Notes: generated by a model not told the origin, from the sequence alone. A DNA stretch of 64,000 nt from Gonocerus acuteangulatus (GCA_946811695.1 OX328128.1:27622510-27686509), one strand, 5' to 3'. Counted from the first letter of the stretch, positions 10,713-21,476 are shown. Program-made: numbers and translations.

Positions 10713-11033
10713 TTATTTATTTACGGAGCTTCACAACAGCAAGGCGATTTGCTCACATAAATGGTTAATAAAACATAATGAATAAAAAACAATATAAAAT
10801 TTATACAATTAAAAAAACAAAAAAAAAAAGATAAAATAAAGAAATAAAAATAAAAATAAAATATACAAGAAAAATTATACAGTTAATTAATAAAAATTTA
10901 GAAAACTATGATAATAATAAGTAAAATAATTTTTATTTTTTTATTTTTTTATTGCAAGATAAAAATCATTATTATGTCTGTGTTTGTATTCGTAGAGATT
11001 TATTAAGAGGACTCTTCTTAAGCCACATCCACG

Positions 11034-11076
<43 letters not shown>

Positions 11077-11160
11077 ACAGTGACTCACACACATACATCC
11101 ATACCTGCATAATGCGATGCGAACATAAGGCTTTTTGTGTCATATTTTGTTATAAAGTTT
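10713..11160 (-). mobile_element. LINE-tail-like repeat, copy 1
   Basis: Shares most of its length with 54483-55064: 'cacaacagcaaggcgatttg', an A-rich centre, 'gcaagataaaaatcattatt', a CA-rich microsatellite (11036-11073 here), and 'cagtgactcaca'. On the minus strand it ends in (TAAA)n, as expected for a LINE 3' end. The other copy has a 12-bp TSD. The parent clade is not identified. Confidence 0.65.
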
Positions 11161-12532
11161 TCAGTTAATTAACTGAACACCAAAGGCAGCTCGAAATTCG
11201 CATCACATAGTGCCTAAGTTTTTGCATTTCCTGACTGTATTCTTGATTGTTCAATTTTTTTTCTATTAATTTAACACTTCTCCGAAGGGACATTTTGGAT
11301 TACTAGTTAATCAATTACTCACTTTTTTTTCATATACAATATTTTCTCTTGTATTTTCATAAATCTATTTTCGAGTATTTTTTCCCGATTGGTTCTTTTT
11401 TTTGGTAGTTTATAAGTGTAATTTTTCATTTTGTTTTAAACTTTATTTATTTTTTATTTATATTTACTTACCTATGAGCTTTATTTTAATTAGATGACAT
11501 CAGTATAATTTTACTGACGTTGCGGAAGCTCAAAAATAAATAAACAGTCCATTGTTCCAATAGTTAATTGGGTAGTCTTGTTTTATTGTTGATTTTATAA
11601 TTTTTATCGAGTTTTTTTAGTCGTTATTTGTTTAATTGCTTACTGCATTTCTTTCGTGGAAATCTGTATTAATTTACTTGCTAAGTTAAACAGAAAATGG
11701 AGAACTCTATTTTTCTGAATAATAACGGAAAACTTCAATAATCTCGACCTCAGAAAATAACTTTCGAAATTATTTCATCGAGAAATATATATGTTATCTA
11801 ATTGATCGCCCGTACCTCCTAAGTATTCTTCAAATTTATCATTCAACTTATATTTTCTCAGAGTAAAGTATTTTAAATTCCAATGCTCCAACTGGTTGTT
11901 TTTATCTCCACTTCATCGCATGCCGAATAATAACAGTCTATGTGGAGATGTATTTTGTTAATGGTTCCATTAACTTTATACGATAAAACGAGATTCTTAA
12001 AGCACGTACTACCTGCCCGAACTCATTCGGTGAACAAATACAACCGGTCTGATCATCAATAATATATAAATGGAACTTCCACAAAGAATGTCAAATATCT
12101 CACCAACTTGCAGACAAAAATCAAGTTCTTCTCAAGATTCTTAATGCCTTTATTCAGATATTCCTAGCTCTGAGGCTATTATGAACACTACTCTTAAGCT
12201 TTGCATATCTCTCAAAGCTTCACACAGCTTCCATTATGCTTTTGGAATAACCATTACATGTAAATACGCTAATATGACGCAACTCGTGCGTAACGGACTC
12301 TTAATCTTTGATTTTCAAAGTGGTTGCTTCACCAACCAACGTTGGTTAGGTCCCTCTAAATGCATCTTTAATGCTGCTTGTCAAAGAACCGGGAGAAGCC
12401 GAGGTATTTAATATTAAGTGAAAAGCCAAGCTTGCGGTCAGCTAGTCAATGGTAAGGCCCAAAGCTTTCATCGAGCTCTCGTTTCAAGACTCGACAGAAT
12501 TCGTACACCATGGCTCCTTTTGGGGCTCAAAA
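11161..12532. other. AT-rich stretch, possible LINE tail
   Basis: At 11480-11545 the plus strand ends 'gcggaagctcaaaaataaataaa', which resembles a LINE 3' terminus. Nothing else is recognised. The 76-codon plus frame at 12181-12411 has no known domain. Confidence 0.35.
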
Positions 12533-13345
12533 TTACAAAATTAAATACTCGCTAAGAAAGGTTTTTTTGATCTTCAAATGTTTAAGTACTTTTAGGGGGG
12601 TTTGAATTATTAAGAAGTTCCTCATAGGCTCAATAATGGTTCGATTTTGATAACATTTGGTACAAAAATCTTTCTTCTCATTTAAAAGGTCAAGTTTATT
12701 AACCAGTTGAATCCGTTTACTGGAACATGGTTTTTGGAGCGAAGTTTGTGCGAAAGATTCTTTAACGTAGGAAGACGAATGAAACCATTTTTTAAGCGAG
12801 TTCTGTAGCCATTTACCAGAAAAATTGATAGAAATACTTTTCAAAACTAATTTTCTGTTTGGGTATTAAGAAACGAAGTATATGGAAAAAAAAATTGTAT
12901 GAATGGTGATACAAAGCTTTCGGATCTCAGTATATTTTCTAAAATATCTCGAAAACGGTTGGGAACTCGTAGTAAGTTGAATGCGGCTATTCGAAAGGTT
13001 ACTAAATTCTCTACAATAAGATTCTGTTATAATGTTCGGTGGGGCGATGTTAATCGAAGAGAGAAGTGCTTAAAACTTCAAATTTTTTACTTTTATGCTT
13101 TTCAATGTATATTTCTATCTAACTTTAAAAGCGGTTTTTTTTTTTTTTTTTTTTTTTTTTATTGTCCAACAAGGAAACAAGCATGGTTACCTCCACATGG
13201 TGTTTCCTGGGTATCTTTAAAGTCCGTGCAATAATAAGCTGTACACAATTATGTAGTAGCGTTAATTTTGATCATATCTTATTTAACTCAATATAAAAAA
13301 TCTTATACTTATCGGCCGTGGTGAAGCACGGGTATTCAGCTAGTA
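12533..13345 (-). mobile_element. Repeat starting TACTAGCTG (minus strand)
   Basis: On the minus strand the segment opens with TACTAGCTGAATACCCGTG and then 'cttcaccacggccgataa'. This matches the opening of the elements at 28823-29271 and about 31045. A T/A homopolymer sits inside at about 13135-13160. The extent to 12533 is a guess based on a 103-codon minus frame of unknown function. Class uncertain. Confidence 0.4.
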
Positions 13346-13404
13346 GATAAATAAAATAAAAACATAAATAACACCTGTTTCAATTCAATTTAAACATAGT
13401 ACAA

Positions 13405-13905
13405 AGTAAATCCCCCCCTTCCGATAGGCCGATTTAGTTCTTTTTTACAACACTTCTTCCTTATTAGATAGCCAGGACGTATACCGTGTTTCGTTACAAT
13501 ACAGCAGAAATTACGACCGGTATGAGCAAATTAGTAATTTGGGTCCGGAGTAAACCCCCTTCCTAATGAACCGATTTAGTTTATTTTTACAACACATTTT
13601 TCTCTTTAGTTGACCAGAAAGAATACAGAGTTTCGTTGAAATACAACACAAATTATGGCTGGTATTGGCAAAAAACTACTTTAATTCCGGAGTAAACCCC
13701 ATCTCCGGATGGACTGATTTTGTTGGTTAACGAACTCGTTCAATCGTTTGGTTGGGGAATACTACATACCAAGTTTCGTGGGGAAGAAACTGGGGTCATT
13801 TTCGGTGTCTAGTAGGTAGGATCGATAAAGATTCGAAGAAATATTTCAAAAATTCCGTCATGAGTGCAACCTCAATAGCTACTTTCCTTCGGAGGAAAGT
13901 GCTAA
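13405..13905 (+). mobile_element. Family R copy with three ~150-bp modules
   Basis: The clearest view of the family: three tandem modules ('gggtccggagtaaaccccct', 'gatttagtttatttttacaa', 'gagtttcgttgaaatacaac') lead to 'gtgtctagtaggtaggatcg', 'gcaacctcaatagct' and the terminal hairpin actttccttcggaggaaagt followed by GCTAA. A terminal hairpin just before CTAA recalls Helitron ends. The spacing (1 nt rather than about 10) and the inverted copy of the motif at the other end argue against a firm call. Confidence 0.7.
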
Positions 13906-14033
13906 AAGAAAAAGTCCATTAAATATTATTTAACCAGCTGGGTAAATGTAAGAACGGTTTTCTTTTCTGGTGAACACCAACTTCCCCCCCTTCTTTCATT
14001 CGAATGCTGCGTTCCTTGTTTCGTTGAACGTGT

Positions 14034-14035
<2 letters not shown>

Positions 14036-14092
<57 letters not shown>
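14036..14092. repeat. (TA)n microsatellite
   Basis: A pure TA tract. The overlapping 73- and 78-codon frames on the two strands are artefacts of it. Confidence 0.97.
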
Positions 14093-14096
<4 letters not shown>

Positions 14097-15495
14097 GGAA
14101 TGCATCGTACAGTACCGTCATCTCCCCGCAGCTCTGGCATGAGGTACTTATTTTTAAGGCAGTGCTACGAAGCAATCAAAATTGGCTCCCAAGTCGACTT
14201 TTTTAAGCAATATAAAGCAAAAAAAAATCTAATTATTGAAGAACTTCCGGCGCCCTATATTCGATAAATTTCGACAGGTAAAATGTTTTAGCATACTCCT
14301 AAATACTTGGGAGATCGAGGCTCATTACCTTCTTAATTAACGAGAAAGGTGCATTCTGGGAATCGGCGTTATCAACTCCATTAGCCCTGCAAGTCCGCAC
14401 AAAATTTACAAGCGACATCAACGGATACTTTTAACGGTTCGGATGTCTCAGCTTTCTTTTTCATGAGTTGAAAATATTCCTATGATTGGAAAAAGTGAAA
14501 AAAAAAAATGGACGAAATTAAATAGATTTAAAATTACTGAATATAATGAGTATTAGAAAAAAAACACAATGTCATAAACCAAATAAAACAAAAACCATAA
14601 AATTTGACTAAAACTATACTTCACATTTTAGCATACTTGTAAATACATTTTCCCTTTTTTTGACTCATAAAACCTCTTGTCTTAATGTTTATTATATGAA
14701 ATATATGGATACTAATAAGTAGTTTACTTAAAAACGAATTAGTAGACTAAAGAACACCTTTTGAATACTTTTCCCTTCAATTAAAATAATGTCCAGTTAT
14801 AAATCTGTAATAAAAAGAAAGTAAGAAGTAAGAAAAATGTTTATTTTATGATGTTAATATTTACTAGCGTAATTATAATGCGTATTAGTATTACAAAATT
14901 AGCAATTTGTTTCGGTAGCCTAATATTAGTTTTTACAATACATTTTTATACATTAAATAAACAATTTTCCATTTTTTTTTTATTTTTTTTTTTAATTTTT
15001 TTTTTTTTTTTATTTTTTTTTTTAGTTGCTTAGTTTAGATTTCTATACATGATACTTATATTCAAACTAGTACGAAGAAAATGCAACTTTCCAAAGAAGC
15101 AATACATTTGATTACTAATAATTTAATTATTAAAGAAATATATATATTTTATTTTGTTAGTTTATTATATCTGTGTAAATACAAGTTAATGAAACGACGC
15201 TGACATTGTAAATTTCAATTCTGCTGAGTTGTTATTAATTCTTGATTTTAATTAATGAATCATTTTAAATGATATATTTTACCTATTTGAATCCATTTAT
15301 AATGCCATTTTTCATGTCTCCCTTAGTTTATTTTCTTTCATGATAAACCAAGCCAAACTGTCAATGTCCAGTTGTTCTTTCTGCTCAGCAAATTCTCCTT
15401 TGTTAGTAAACGTTAGGACTTGATCCAATGACTTCGTGGCCTGGTAGTCAATATGGAAGGATTAGAACTGTAAATGCCTTGCAATGTATGTTTTT

Positions 15496-15498
<3 letters not shown>
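14093..15498. other. AT-rich spacer with T-rich tract
   Basis: Mostly low-complexity AT sequence, with T-rich runs at about 14968-15023. No supported gene or repeat family. Confidence 0.4.

Positions 15499-15563
<65 letters not shown>
15499..15563. repeat. (TA)n microsatellite
   Basis: A TA tract of about 64 bp. Confidence 0.97.
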
Positions 15564-15566
<3 letters not shown>

Positions 15567-16111
15567 CTAGAACCATGAGTGATTGTACAATCATTATTTC
15601 GTTAATTTCTTCTAAATTGTTGTAGAAGGTCCCAAATGTAGAACTTAGAAAGTAAGTAAGCGTAAAACTGCTGAAGCAGGTGTGTGTGTAATTGATGGCC
15701 GAGTGTTGGAGACGTGATGCTTTGTGCTTGAGGGCTTAGGTTGGTCAGGACTTTGCGGCCTTTTCTTGGTGCTTGGTGAACTAAAGCAGTTAGACCAACT
15801 AAAGTAGAGGCTTTAGACCCTATACAGGCCAGGAGAATCGGTTAGTTCTCAGATTCAGCAGAAGAATTCCTTGTAAGAGCTTTACCAAAATAGGTTTCAA
15901 AATGCGTGACTTGAAGAGAAACGTGAATTGATAACTAAGTTTTTTATTTACTTCTCAAATTAAATTTTCATGTTCAAAATGAAGAAGAAAAAACAAAAAT
16001 TATTGGGTTGGCTTGATCGTACGCCTTACACAAATTTAACAAGAAAACATAAAAACATTGAGTTGAAGTAAATGACCATTTTAAACAATATACCTATATA
16101 ACGAAGGATTC
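15564..16111. other. Unrecognised sequence
   Basis: 15640-15900 is less AT-rich than its surroundings but has no long frame and no second copy that I noticed. Confidence 0.35.
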
Positions 16112-16350
16112 GGGGCAAAATAATGCCAAGCAATATTTTAAACAAAACTTAACTGTAGCTGCTATATGTTGGATATTATGTGGGACTAACAGTCAATGAT
16201 GCAAATGCTAATAAAATATTACTACAAGCTCTGTATGCTACTTAATGTTGTTGCCTCTAACAATTTCAACTGATAGTCCCACAAAATATCCAACATAACG
16301 CAGCTAAAGTTAGGTTTTGTTAATAATGTTGCTTGGCACTATTTTGCCCC
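16112..16350. mobile_element. MITE-G copy 1
   Basis: A 239-bp element with about 80-bp terminal inverted repeats. It starts 'ggggcaaaataatgccaagc', includes 'cttaactgtagctgctatat', and ends with the inverse. A shorter relative lies at 21477-21597. It abuts or interrupts the 3' end of a Jockey-type LINE relic. The TSD is not clear. Confidence 0.88.
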
Positions 16351-16352
16351 AA

Positions 16353-16790
16353 GACCTTTAATTGTCTCTTTAAGGTTTCGATTTCTTGTGAGGTTTCCTA
16401 TTCGAAATTCTTGAACCTCTTCTGGAAGAGTAGTGAGATATTTCATTGTCGTGTCCTTGAGAAAGTCTTTCATGTAGGGTACATCCAGATGCAGTTGTGT
16501 GTTCCTGATGAAGCAAGGTGCTGACACCGCAATTCTTAAGATTTTATTGTGAAACTTCTGGATCTTGTTAATCTGGGTCGAATTAAAGTCCTATGCAGCA
16601 TTATTGTCGTATGTGGCTTCAGTGAAGTATGTCTGTTCATCATGGGGTAAAGCTGTCCAAGTCTTTGGTTAGCCTGTGTCAGTTTAGTTTTTATGTGAGT
16701 GGTCCATGTCAGTTTAGTGTCAAGAAGAAGTCCTAGGTATTTCAATGGCTCGCCTTCTGTGTTCTAAGGTATTATGTGATTATTAATGTA
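16353..16790 (-). pseudogene. Jockey-type LINE reverse transcriptase, C-terminal relic
   Basis: Minus-strand frames give 'KYLGLLLDTKLTW' (16536-16745) and then, in another frame, 'IRNTQLHLDVPYMKDF...RIGNLTRNRN' (16339-16527). The first matches the conserved segment just after the palm domain of Jockey-superfamily reverse transcriptases ('VKYLGVxLDxxLTW'). The second matches the usual C-terminal 'RNxxLHxDLxxPxVxxEI' region. A stop codon upstream ('IIP*NTEGEPLKYLG') and a frame change between the blocks show it is dead. The catalytic motif lies outside the preserved part. MITE-G sits at its 3' side. Confidence 0.8.
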
Positions 16791-18306
16791 ATTATTTGAG
16801 TCTGTATTAAATTTGCCGTTCAAAGTACTTAAACATTTTTAAGTATTACCCATCCGCCCTTTATAAGAAATTCTTAAATATTCATTATGTAGGAGGGAAT
16901 TGACTAAATCTATTCAATTTTAATTCCGGCTCTTGAAATTTACAAAAATCTCTATATTTAAAAAAAATAAATCATGCGTTATATTTTTCCAAAATTAATT
17001 TAGTAAAACTTTATGACATTATGTTATTTATTTTATCATAATTTCGTTAATTAATTACCCGTTGCGTGTGACATGAGCGTGTCGTTAATGTGACACGTGT
17101 TTTACTACTAATTACTCCGCCCGATTATCTCCTGTCGGAAGACTCATTTACGACATATAATTAAATATATATTTATTTTCTTGATTACATAAATTATCTG
17201 AATTCATGAAAATTTTATTTTCGGGCTTTTTAAAATGACTTAGAAATTTGAATCGACAGCGATATGCTAAGATAGAATCAAGAATTTCCTGCAGGTTACT
17301 ACAAATTAATAATTATGTATAAATTTGATGTGTTTATAATTTATTAAATAAGAAGAAAATTTATAATCTTTTCCTATACCAGATACAAATTTCTCTTTAG
17401 TTATAATTAAAGAGAATGTACCAAAAAGAAAAAAATATATACTAAAAAAACTAGGCATATAATAGAAAGGTATGTTTCTGAGAGTCTCTGACTTTTAGTC
17501 CATCGCGGTCTGTTGGAAGACTGATTTTATGTTTTTATTTTATTTCTGTTCCTATTTTTTTTTTTTTTTTTTGCGTTACACCACTTTTGTCTAATTTTCA
17601 GTAGACATTTCCTTACCTGTTTTTTTATTTTATAGTTGACCATTATGTTTGGTATTTTTATTATTAAATTTTTCTCTTTTTGCCTTCATTTTTTTGTCTT
17701 GTATAGTATTAATGTTGATAAGTTTATTTGAATGATTTATTTTTTGATTTTTTAGATCTTTTATTTTGTTTGTACTCTACATGTTTATAGAGCAAATCGC
17801 CCAGTTGCAGGCTCTAAAACTAAATAAATAAATAATTTTCATTTGTTTTTCAAGAAACAGAAAATAAAATTGAAAATATTTTGGAAACATTGCAAACTAC
17901 TGAGGGACGGGTCTTTTCGAAAAAAATCCTAGCTTTAAATAAATAATATTTATATAAAAAATTCTTAGAAACGTACCATTACAGAATCCGGTTTTCGAAA
18001 AATTAAATTGGACTCGTGGTCTCCGTTTTTGTTGACGCAATGGCAAAGCCGTTCTTAAAAATTGAGGCCATATTAATCTGAGCGATTTCATATAGGATTG
18101 AAACAATCAATTATAGAATAAAATTATTTTTTCTAGATACATTTGATTAGTATTATTATAATTTTTCTATATTTACAAAACAAAATATGTTAAAGGTTTG
18201 TCCGATTTTGAAGCTGCAGTCTAATTTATAACTTATTGTCTTATTTGTTATTTATAATTGATGGAATATAAGGTGTATTAGTTCTGTTATTGATTATTTT
18301 TTACTA
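16791..18306. other. AT-rich stretch with LINE 3' tail
   Basis: At ~17785-17832 the plus strand reads 'gagcaaatcgcccagttgca...ggctc' and ends in TAAATAAATAAATAA. This is a LINE 3' tail related to those at 10.7 and 54.5 kb. The rest is unrecognised, including the 69-codon minus frame at 17897-18106. Confidence 0.4.
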
Positions 18307-18482
18307 TTTTTTTTTCTATGGCGCATCTACATCTAGGTCATTAGCGCCGACATCCAGGGTGCAGCGAGGAATTTTCCCAGCGTGCCGTGGGATGAGAAAA
18401 TTCCTGCCGGAGGTTGGGAATCGAATCCACCATCTCCCGCTTATGAATCCAATGCGCTAACCATTAGACCACGGGAGACCCC
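18307..18482 (-). mobile_element. SINE-B copy 2
   Basis: The reverse strand reads 'ggtctcccgtggtctaatgg', the B-box region 'gattcgattccc' (one mismatch to the consensus), the body inverted repeat, the tail module and poly-A (poly-T at 18307-18315). The flanks share about 11 bp of 'tattttttact', a likely TSD. Same family as 4689-4893 and 43212-43436. Confidence 0.9.
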
Positions 18483-18835
18483 TATTTTTTTACTGTTTTC
18501 AGCAATTTTGCCTCAAAATAGTATAATTTTAAAATAGTGTAATTTTCGAAAAAAATGAATTATATTATGATTTTTGATAGTCAAAATAACTTTTTTTTAG
18601 CGCCTACCGAGATGTGGCGAGATGAAAGGGCCCAAGTGCATTGCCCTATGCAATGACCTCGTTGACCCTCGCCCTAAGGGCTGACGTGACGACCGCAAGA
18701 TTTACTGAAGGTTGCATCCTTGCATGGTATAGCATTGATTTTTAATGTGAGCAATGTTGAACAAACCTTGAAGCAAATCGAGGGTTTAACAAAAAAAATT
18801 GATTATTCTTCAACTGACCCTTTTCTAAATATTCT
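18483..18835. other. Unrecognised sequence
   Basis: Contains a short GC-richer block at about 18600-18700 ('gagatgtggcgagatgaaag', 'gaccctcgccctaagggctg') with no other copy in the window. Nothing assignable. Confidence 0.35.
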
Positions 18836-18902
18836 TATCTTCGTGGACGGCGGAAGGTCAACAAATAAAATCTTCAACACTCAGTATCACCAACTTTATT
18901 TC

Positions 18903-18951
18903 ATCCCTACATGTTTCACACCTTTATTGGTGCCTCTTCAGGGGGAAAAAT
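18903..18951 (-). ncRNA. Hammerhead-like ribozyme motif, left arm
   Basis: Reverse strand: stem I 'CCC', core CTGAAGA, stem II GCACC/GGTGT with an AATAAA loop, core GAAA, a palindromic stem III ACATGT, cleavage-type GTA, and stem I 'GGG'. This order and the extremely short stem III match the minimal type I hammerheads described in PLE terminal repeats. One extra G lies between CTGAAGA and the pairable stem II. It is downstream of the GIY-YIG ORF, as expected for a 3' pLTR. Confidence 0.7.
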
Positions 18952-19175
18952 TACAAAAATAATAAAAATAAAACTTACAGCCTACACCTGAGGAGGATAA
19001 CCTTCCACCAGTACGGCCACGTCTAGAATGATCATGGTCTGAAAGAATTCAATATGGCGAAAAATAAACAGCTGATCGATAATCGATATGTCATACCTTT
19101 AAAAATGTATTTCCAGAAGAAATATAGTCCTAACAATTAAAACCATCTTCTCACCTTCAACATAAAAACATAATT

Positions 19176-20174
19176 TTACTTTTTGTCAAATAAGTTAATA
19201 AAAATAGTATTTAAATGTAGTATTTCCGTTTTTTTATTTACCACTTTTTTCCTATTTTTTATGATATGGATATTTTCCTTTATTCTTCTTTTCAATCTAT
19301 TTCTTTCTTTACTTAATGTGCTAATATTTTCAAAATCAAAACTATGTTTGTATTTTATAGCATGATAAGCCAACGCTGTTTTATTCTCTCCTTTATCAAT
19401 ACTTTGCGCATGCTGCTTAATTCGTTTTCTAAGTAACTGTTCCGATTCCCCTATATATGATTTATTGCAACTATTGCATTTAATTTTGTAGATATTGTAT
19501 TTAGTTTCTTTTAATTTTAATTTATCTTTAATATGACTAAAGCTATTTTTTATTCTGTTGTCATATTTCCAAGATATCCTGCCTATATCTTTACATATAT
19601 GTCTTATTTTGTTGGAAATTATTGGGTTATAATTGAAGCCAAAATAACGGCATGGTTCTGTATCCTGATCTTTTAAAACCTTACATCTTTTTCTGCCTAA
19701 TTGTTCATAAATATGATTATTATATGGCGTTGTGCTTTCCCTCAATATATCTTTGTCCTTCTCCGTTCGAATTCCCTTGCTGAAAAAATCATCAATTTTT
19801 GCTTGCTTTATTTTAGTTCTTTTTATGTAATTAGTTATTTCCTCCGGTCCACCACTTGATTCTCTTTTTCTTTTTAAACTATTGCCACAATTCAAATTTG
19901 GACTTTCAGTAGTAGATATATTTTCTAATTTTATGCATTTCCGTGCTATTTGTTCATCGTCATCCCTTTTCCTCTTTAAAACATTTTTCTTATCCTCCAA
20001 AAAGAATTCATCTGAAAATTTAAAAGATTTAAAGATATTTAAAGGTAAAGAAAGAAATAGATTGAAAAGAAGAATAAAGGAAAATATCCATATCATAAAA
20101 AATAGGAAAAAAGTGGTAAATAAAAAAACGGAAATACTACATTTAAATACTATTTTTATTAACTTATTTGACAA
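19176..20174 (-). CDS. Penelope-like element GIY-YIG endonuclease ORF (partial)
   Basis: 332 codons. Residues 226-315 form a GIY-YIG nuclease domain: YNIY (226-229), CxxC (C233, C236), SYIGES (239-244), arginines in 'LLRKRIKQH' (R249, R251), H271 and H277, and a candidate catalytic Glu in 'RRIKENI' (E300). This layout, with cysteines between the GIY and YIG strands, is typical of the C-terminal endonuclease of PLEs, which nicks target DNA for priming. Residues 61-170 are a basic linker with KRKR clusters (NLS-like) and a canonical PIP box, QAKIDDFF (124-131). Residues 1-43 are not native: they are antisense of the C-terminal region, read from the inverted arm. The true protein would begin with a reverse transcriptase upstream, absent here. 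The frame is intact from about residue 44 to the stop. Confidence 0.85.
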   Translation of the reverse strand: MSNKLIKIVFKCSISVFLFTTFFLFFMIWIFSFILLFNLFLSLPLNIFKSFKFSDEFFLEDKKNVLKRKRDDDEQIARKCIKLENISTTESPNLNCGNSLKRKRESSGGPEEITNYIKRTKIKQAKIDDFFSKGIRTEKDKDILRESTTPYNNHIYEQLGRKRCKVLKDQDTEPCRYFGFNYNPIISNKIRHICKDIGRISWKYDNRIKNSFSHIKDKLKLKETKYNIYKIKCNSCNKSYIGESEQLLRKRIKQHAQSIDKGENKTALAYHAIKYKHSFDFENISTLSKERNRLKRRIKENIHIIKNRKKVVNKKTEILHLNTIFINLFDKK

Positions 20175-20400
20175 AAAGTAAAATTATGTTTTTATGTTGA
20201 AGGTGGGAAGATGGTTTTAATTGTTAGGACTATATTTCTTCTGGAAATTCATTTTTAAAGGTATGACATATCGATTATCGATCAGCTGTTTATTTTTCGC
20301 CATATTGAATTCTTTCAGACCATGATCATTCTAGACGTGGCCGTACTGGTGGAAGGTTATCCTCCTCAGGTGTAGGCCGTAAGTTTTATTATTTTTGTAA

Positions 20401-20449
20401 TTTTTCCCCCTGAAGAGGCACCAATAAAGGTGTGAAACATGTAGGGATG
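20401..20449 (+). ncRNA. Hammerhead-like ribozyme motif, right arm
   Basis: The inverted twin of the left-arm motif: CTGAAGA (20410-20416), stem II around AATAAA, GAAA (20434-20437), ACATGT and GTAGGG. The same single-base offset in stem II is present. In a transcript spanning both arms only one of the two is in sense orientation. Confidence 0.7.
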
Positions 20450-20789
20450 AAATAAAGTTGGTGATACTGAGTGTTGAAGATTTTATTTGTTCACCTTCCG
20501 CCGTCCACGAAGATACAAAAAAAAATTGTTTTAAAGAGTTAAATACAAAATGTCTAGATCAGCTTTCCTTAAACTAATGTTTTGAACCACCGTGGTGTAT
20601 GAGATGAATATCGGTACAAAAAAGTGAATTTATTGTAAGGGAAAAATGAAGAAATTAACAAAAATATGGGATGAATCGATTATAGCGGACATCCTCTCTC
20701 CCACCACAGGGAGGAGGCCTCAGCCTCCAATAGCAGATTTTACGTTTCAAAATTTATAGGTAACGAAAGCAATGGTGGTTTTAATTCGT

Positions 20790-20790
<1 letters not shown>

Positions 20791-20847
<57 letters not shown>
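20791..20847. repeat. (TA)n microsatellite
   Basis: A TA tract of about 56 bp. Confidence 0.97.
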
Positions 20848-20853
<6 letters not shown>

Positions 20854-20892
20854 TTCAAGATTGTAGAAATATTAAGGGGCAATGCTACTTTG

Positions 20893-21430
20893 GTGGCGAG
20901 CTTAGCTTAGAGCAGTAGAATAATATGCTGCAAGAGGGGGGGCTAAGGTGGCTGCAGTCCCCCCCCCCGAAATTTTGATGGTAAAAATGTTTCATAAAAC
21001 CCTTAAAAATAAATGAAATAAGATCACTTAGTTCATAAAAAATATTTTATTGTAGGTATATTAGCGTTTTAGTTGCCCAAAACTATTCCAACTTCTAAAT
21101 TTTTAGTATTCCATACCACGGAAATGTTCCCCCCCCCCCCGAAATTATTTCCTATAAATGATATGCTGAAGGTCCTAAATTCGAATCCCGAGCAAGCACT
21201 AAACATTTTTATCTTCTAGTATCTTCGTTCATGGGTAAAAATCGGCCTCCCTGACCGCCCCATGCCTATCCAGCCTTTAATTAATTTATTAACGGGTACC
21301 TGCAAAGAGAAAAATTAAGCGACCAGAGCATAGTACTGACCACTCTACCTCCATAGAGTGCCGTATAGTCATGAATCTGATACCTCTATAATATCTGCCA
21401 CTCAGGTCCCTCGTGGTATGCTACGGGACT
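20893..21430 (+). mobile_element. SINE-C copy split by an insertion
   Basis: The tRNA-like head begins 'gcgagcttagcttagagcag', breaks at 20930, and resumes at 21157 with 'gaaggtcctaaattcgaatc' (B-box region) and the full SINE-C body to 'tcgtggtatgctacggga'. The interruption is 20931-21156. Confidence 0.85.
20931..21156. mobile_element. 226-bp insertion in SINE-C head
   Basis: Flanked by a 12-bp duplication of SINE-C sequence, aataatatgctg / aatgatatgctg (20919-20930, 21157-21168). It contains C-runs followed by 'gaaatt' at both ends. No ORF and no obvious TIR. A retroposed fragment is the simplest reading. Confidence 0.6.
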
Positions 21431-21476
21431 GTTTCTTTTGTAATTATTTCTTCAGAGCTTACAAGAATCTATATTA

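Larger units (their letters stand above)
18836..20515 (-). mobile_element. Penelope-like retroelement with inverted ribozyme-bearing arms
   Basis: A 1.68-kb structure with inverted arms 18836-19312 and 20045-20515, almost identical, around a unique centre (19313-20044). The minus-strand ORF encodes the GIY-YIG endonuclease of Penelope-like elements (PLEs). The reverse-transcriptase part is missing, so the copy is 5'-truncated. PLEs are known for terminal repeats (pLTRs) in direct or inverted arrangement that carry minimal hammerhead ribozymes. Both arms here have such a motif. The right arm begins inside coding sequence, so it is an inverted duplicate of the 3' end of the element. No clear TSD was found. 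Confidence 0.88.

Noticed and set aside
13405..13905. Helitron call for family R (terminal hairpin then CTAA)
   Set aside because: The hairpin is 1 nt from CTAA rather than about 10, the motif also occurs inverted at the other end, and no TC 5' end or Rep/helicase is seen. Left unclassified.
19882..20181. Plus-strand ORF ending in the same peptide as the PLE protein
   Set aside because: Its end is the inverted arm copy of the PLE C-terminus and its start is antisense. It is a product of the inverted repeat.
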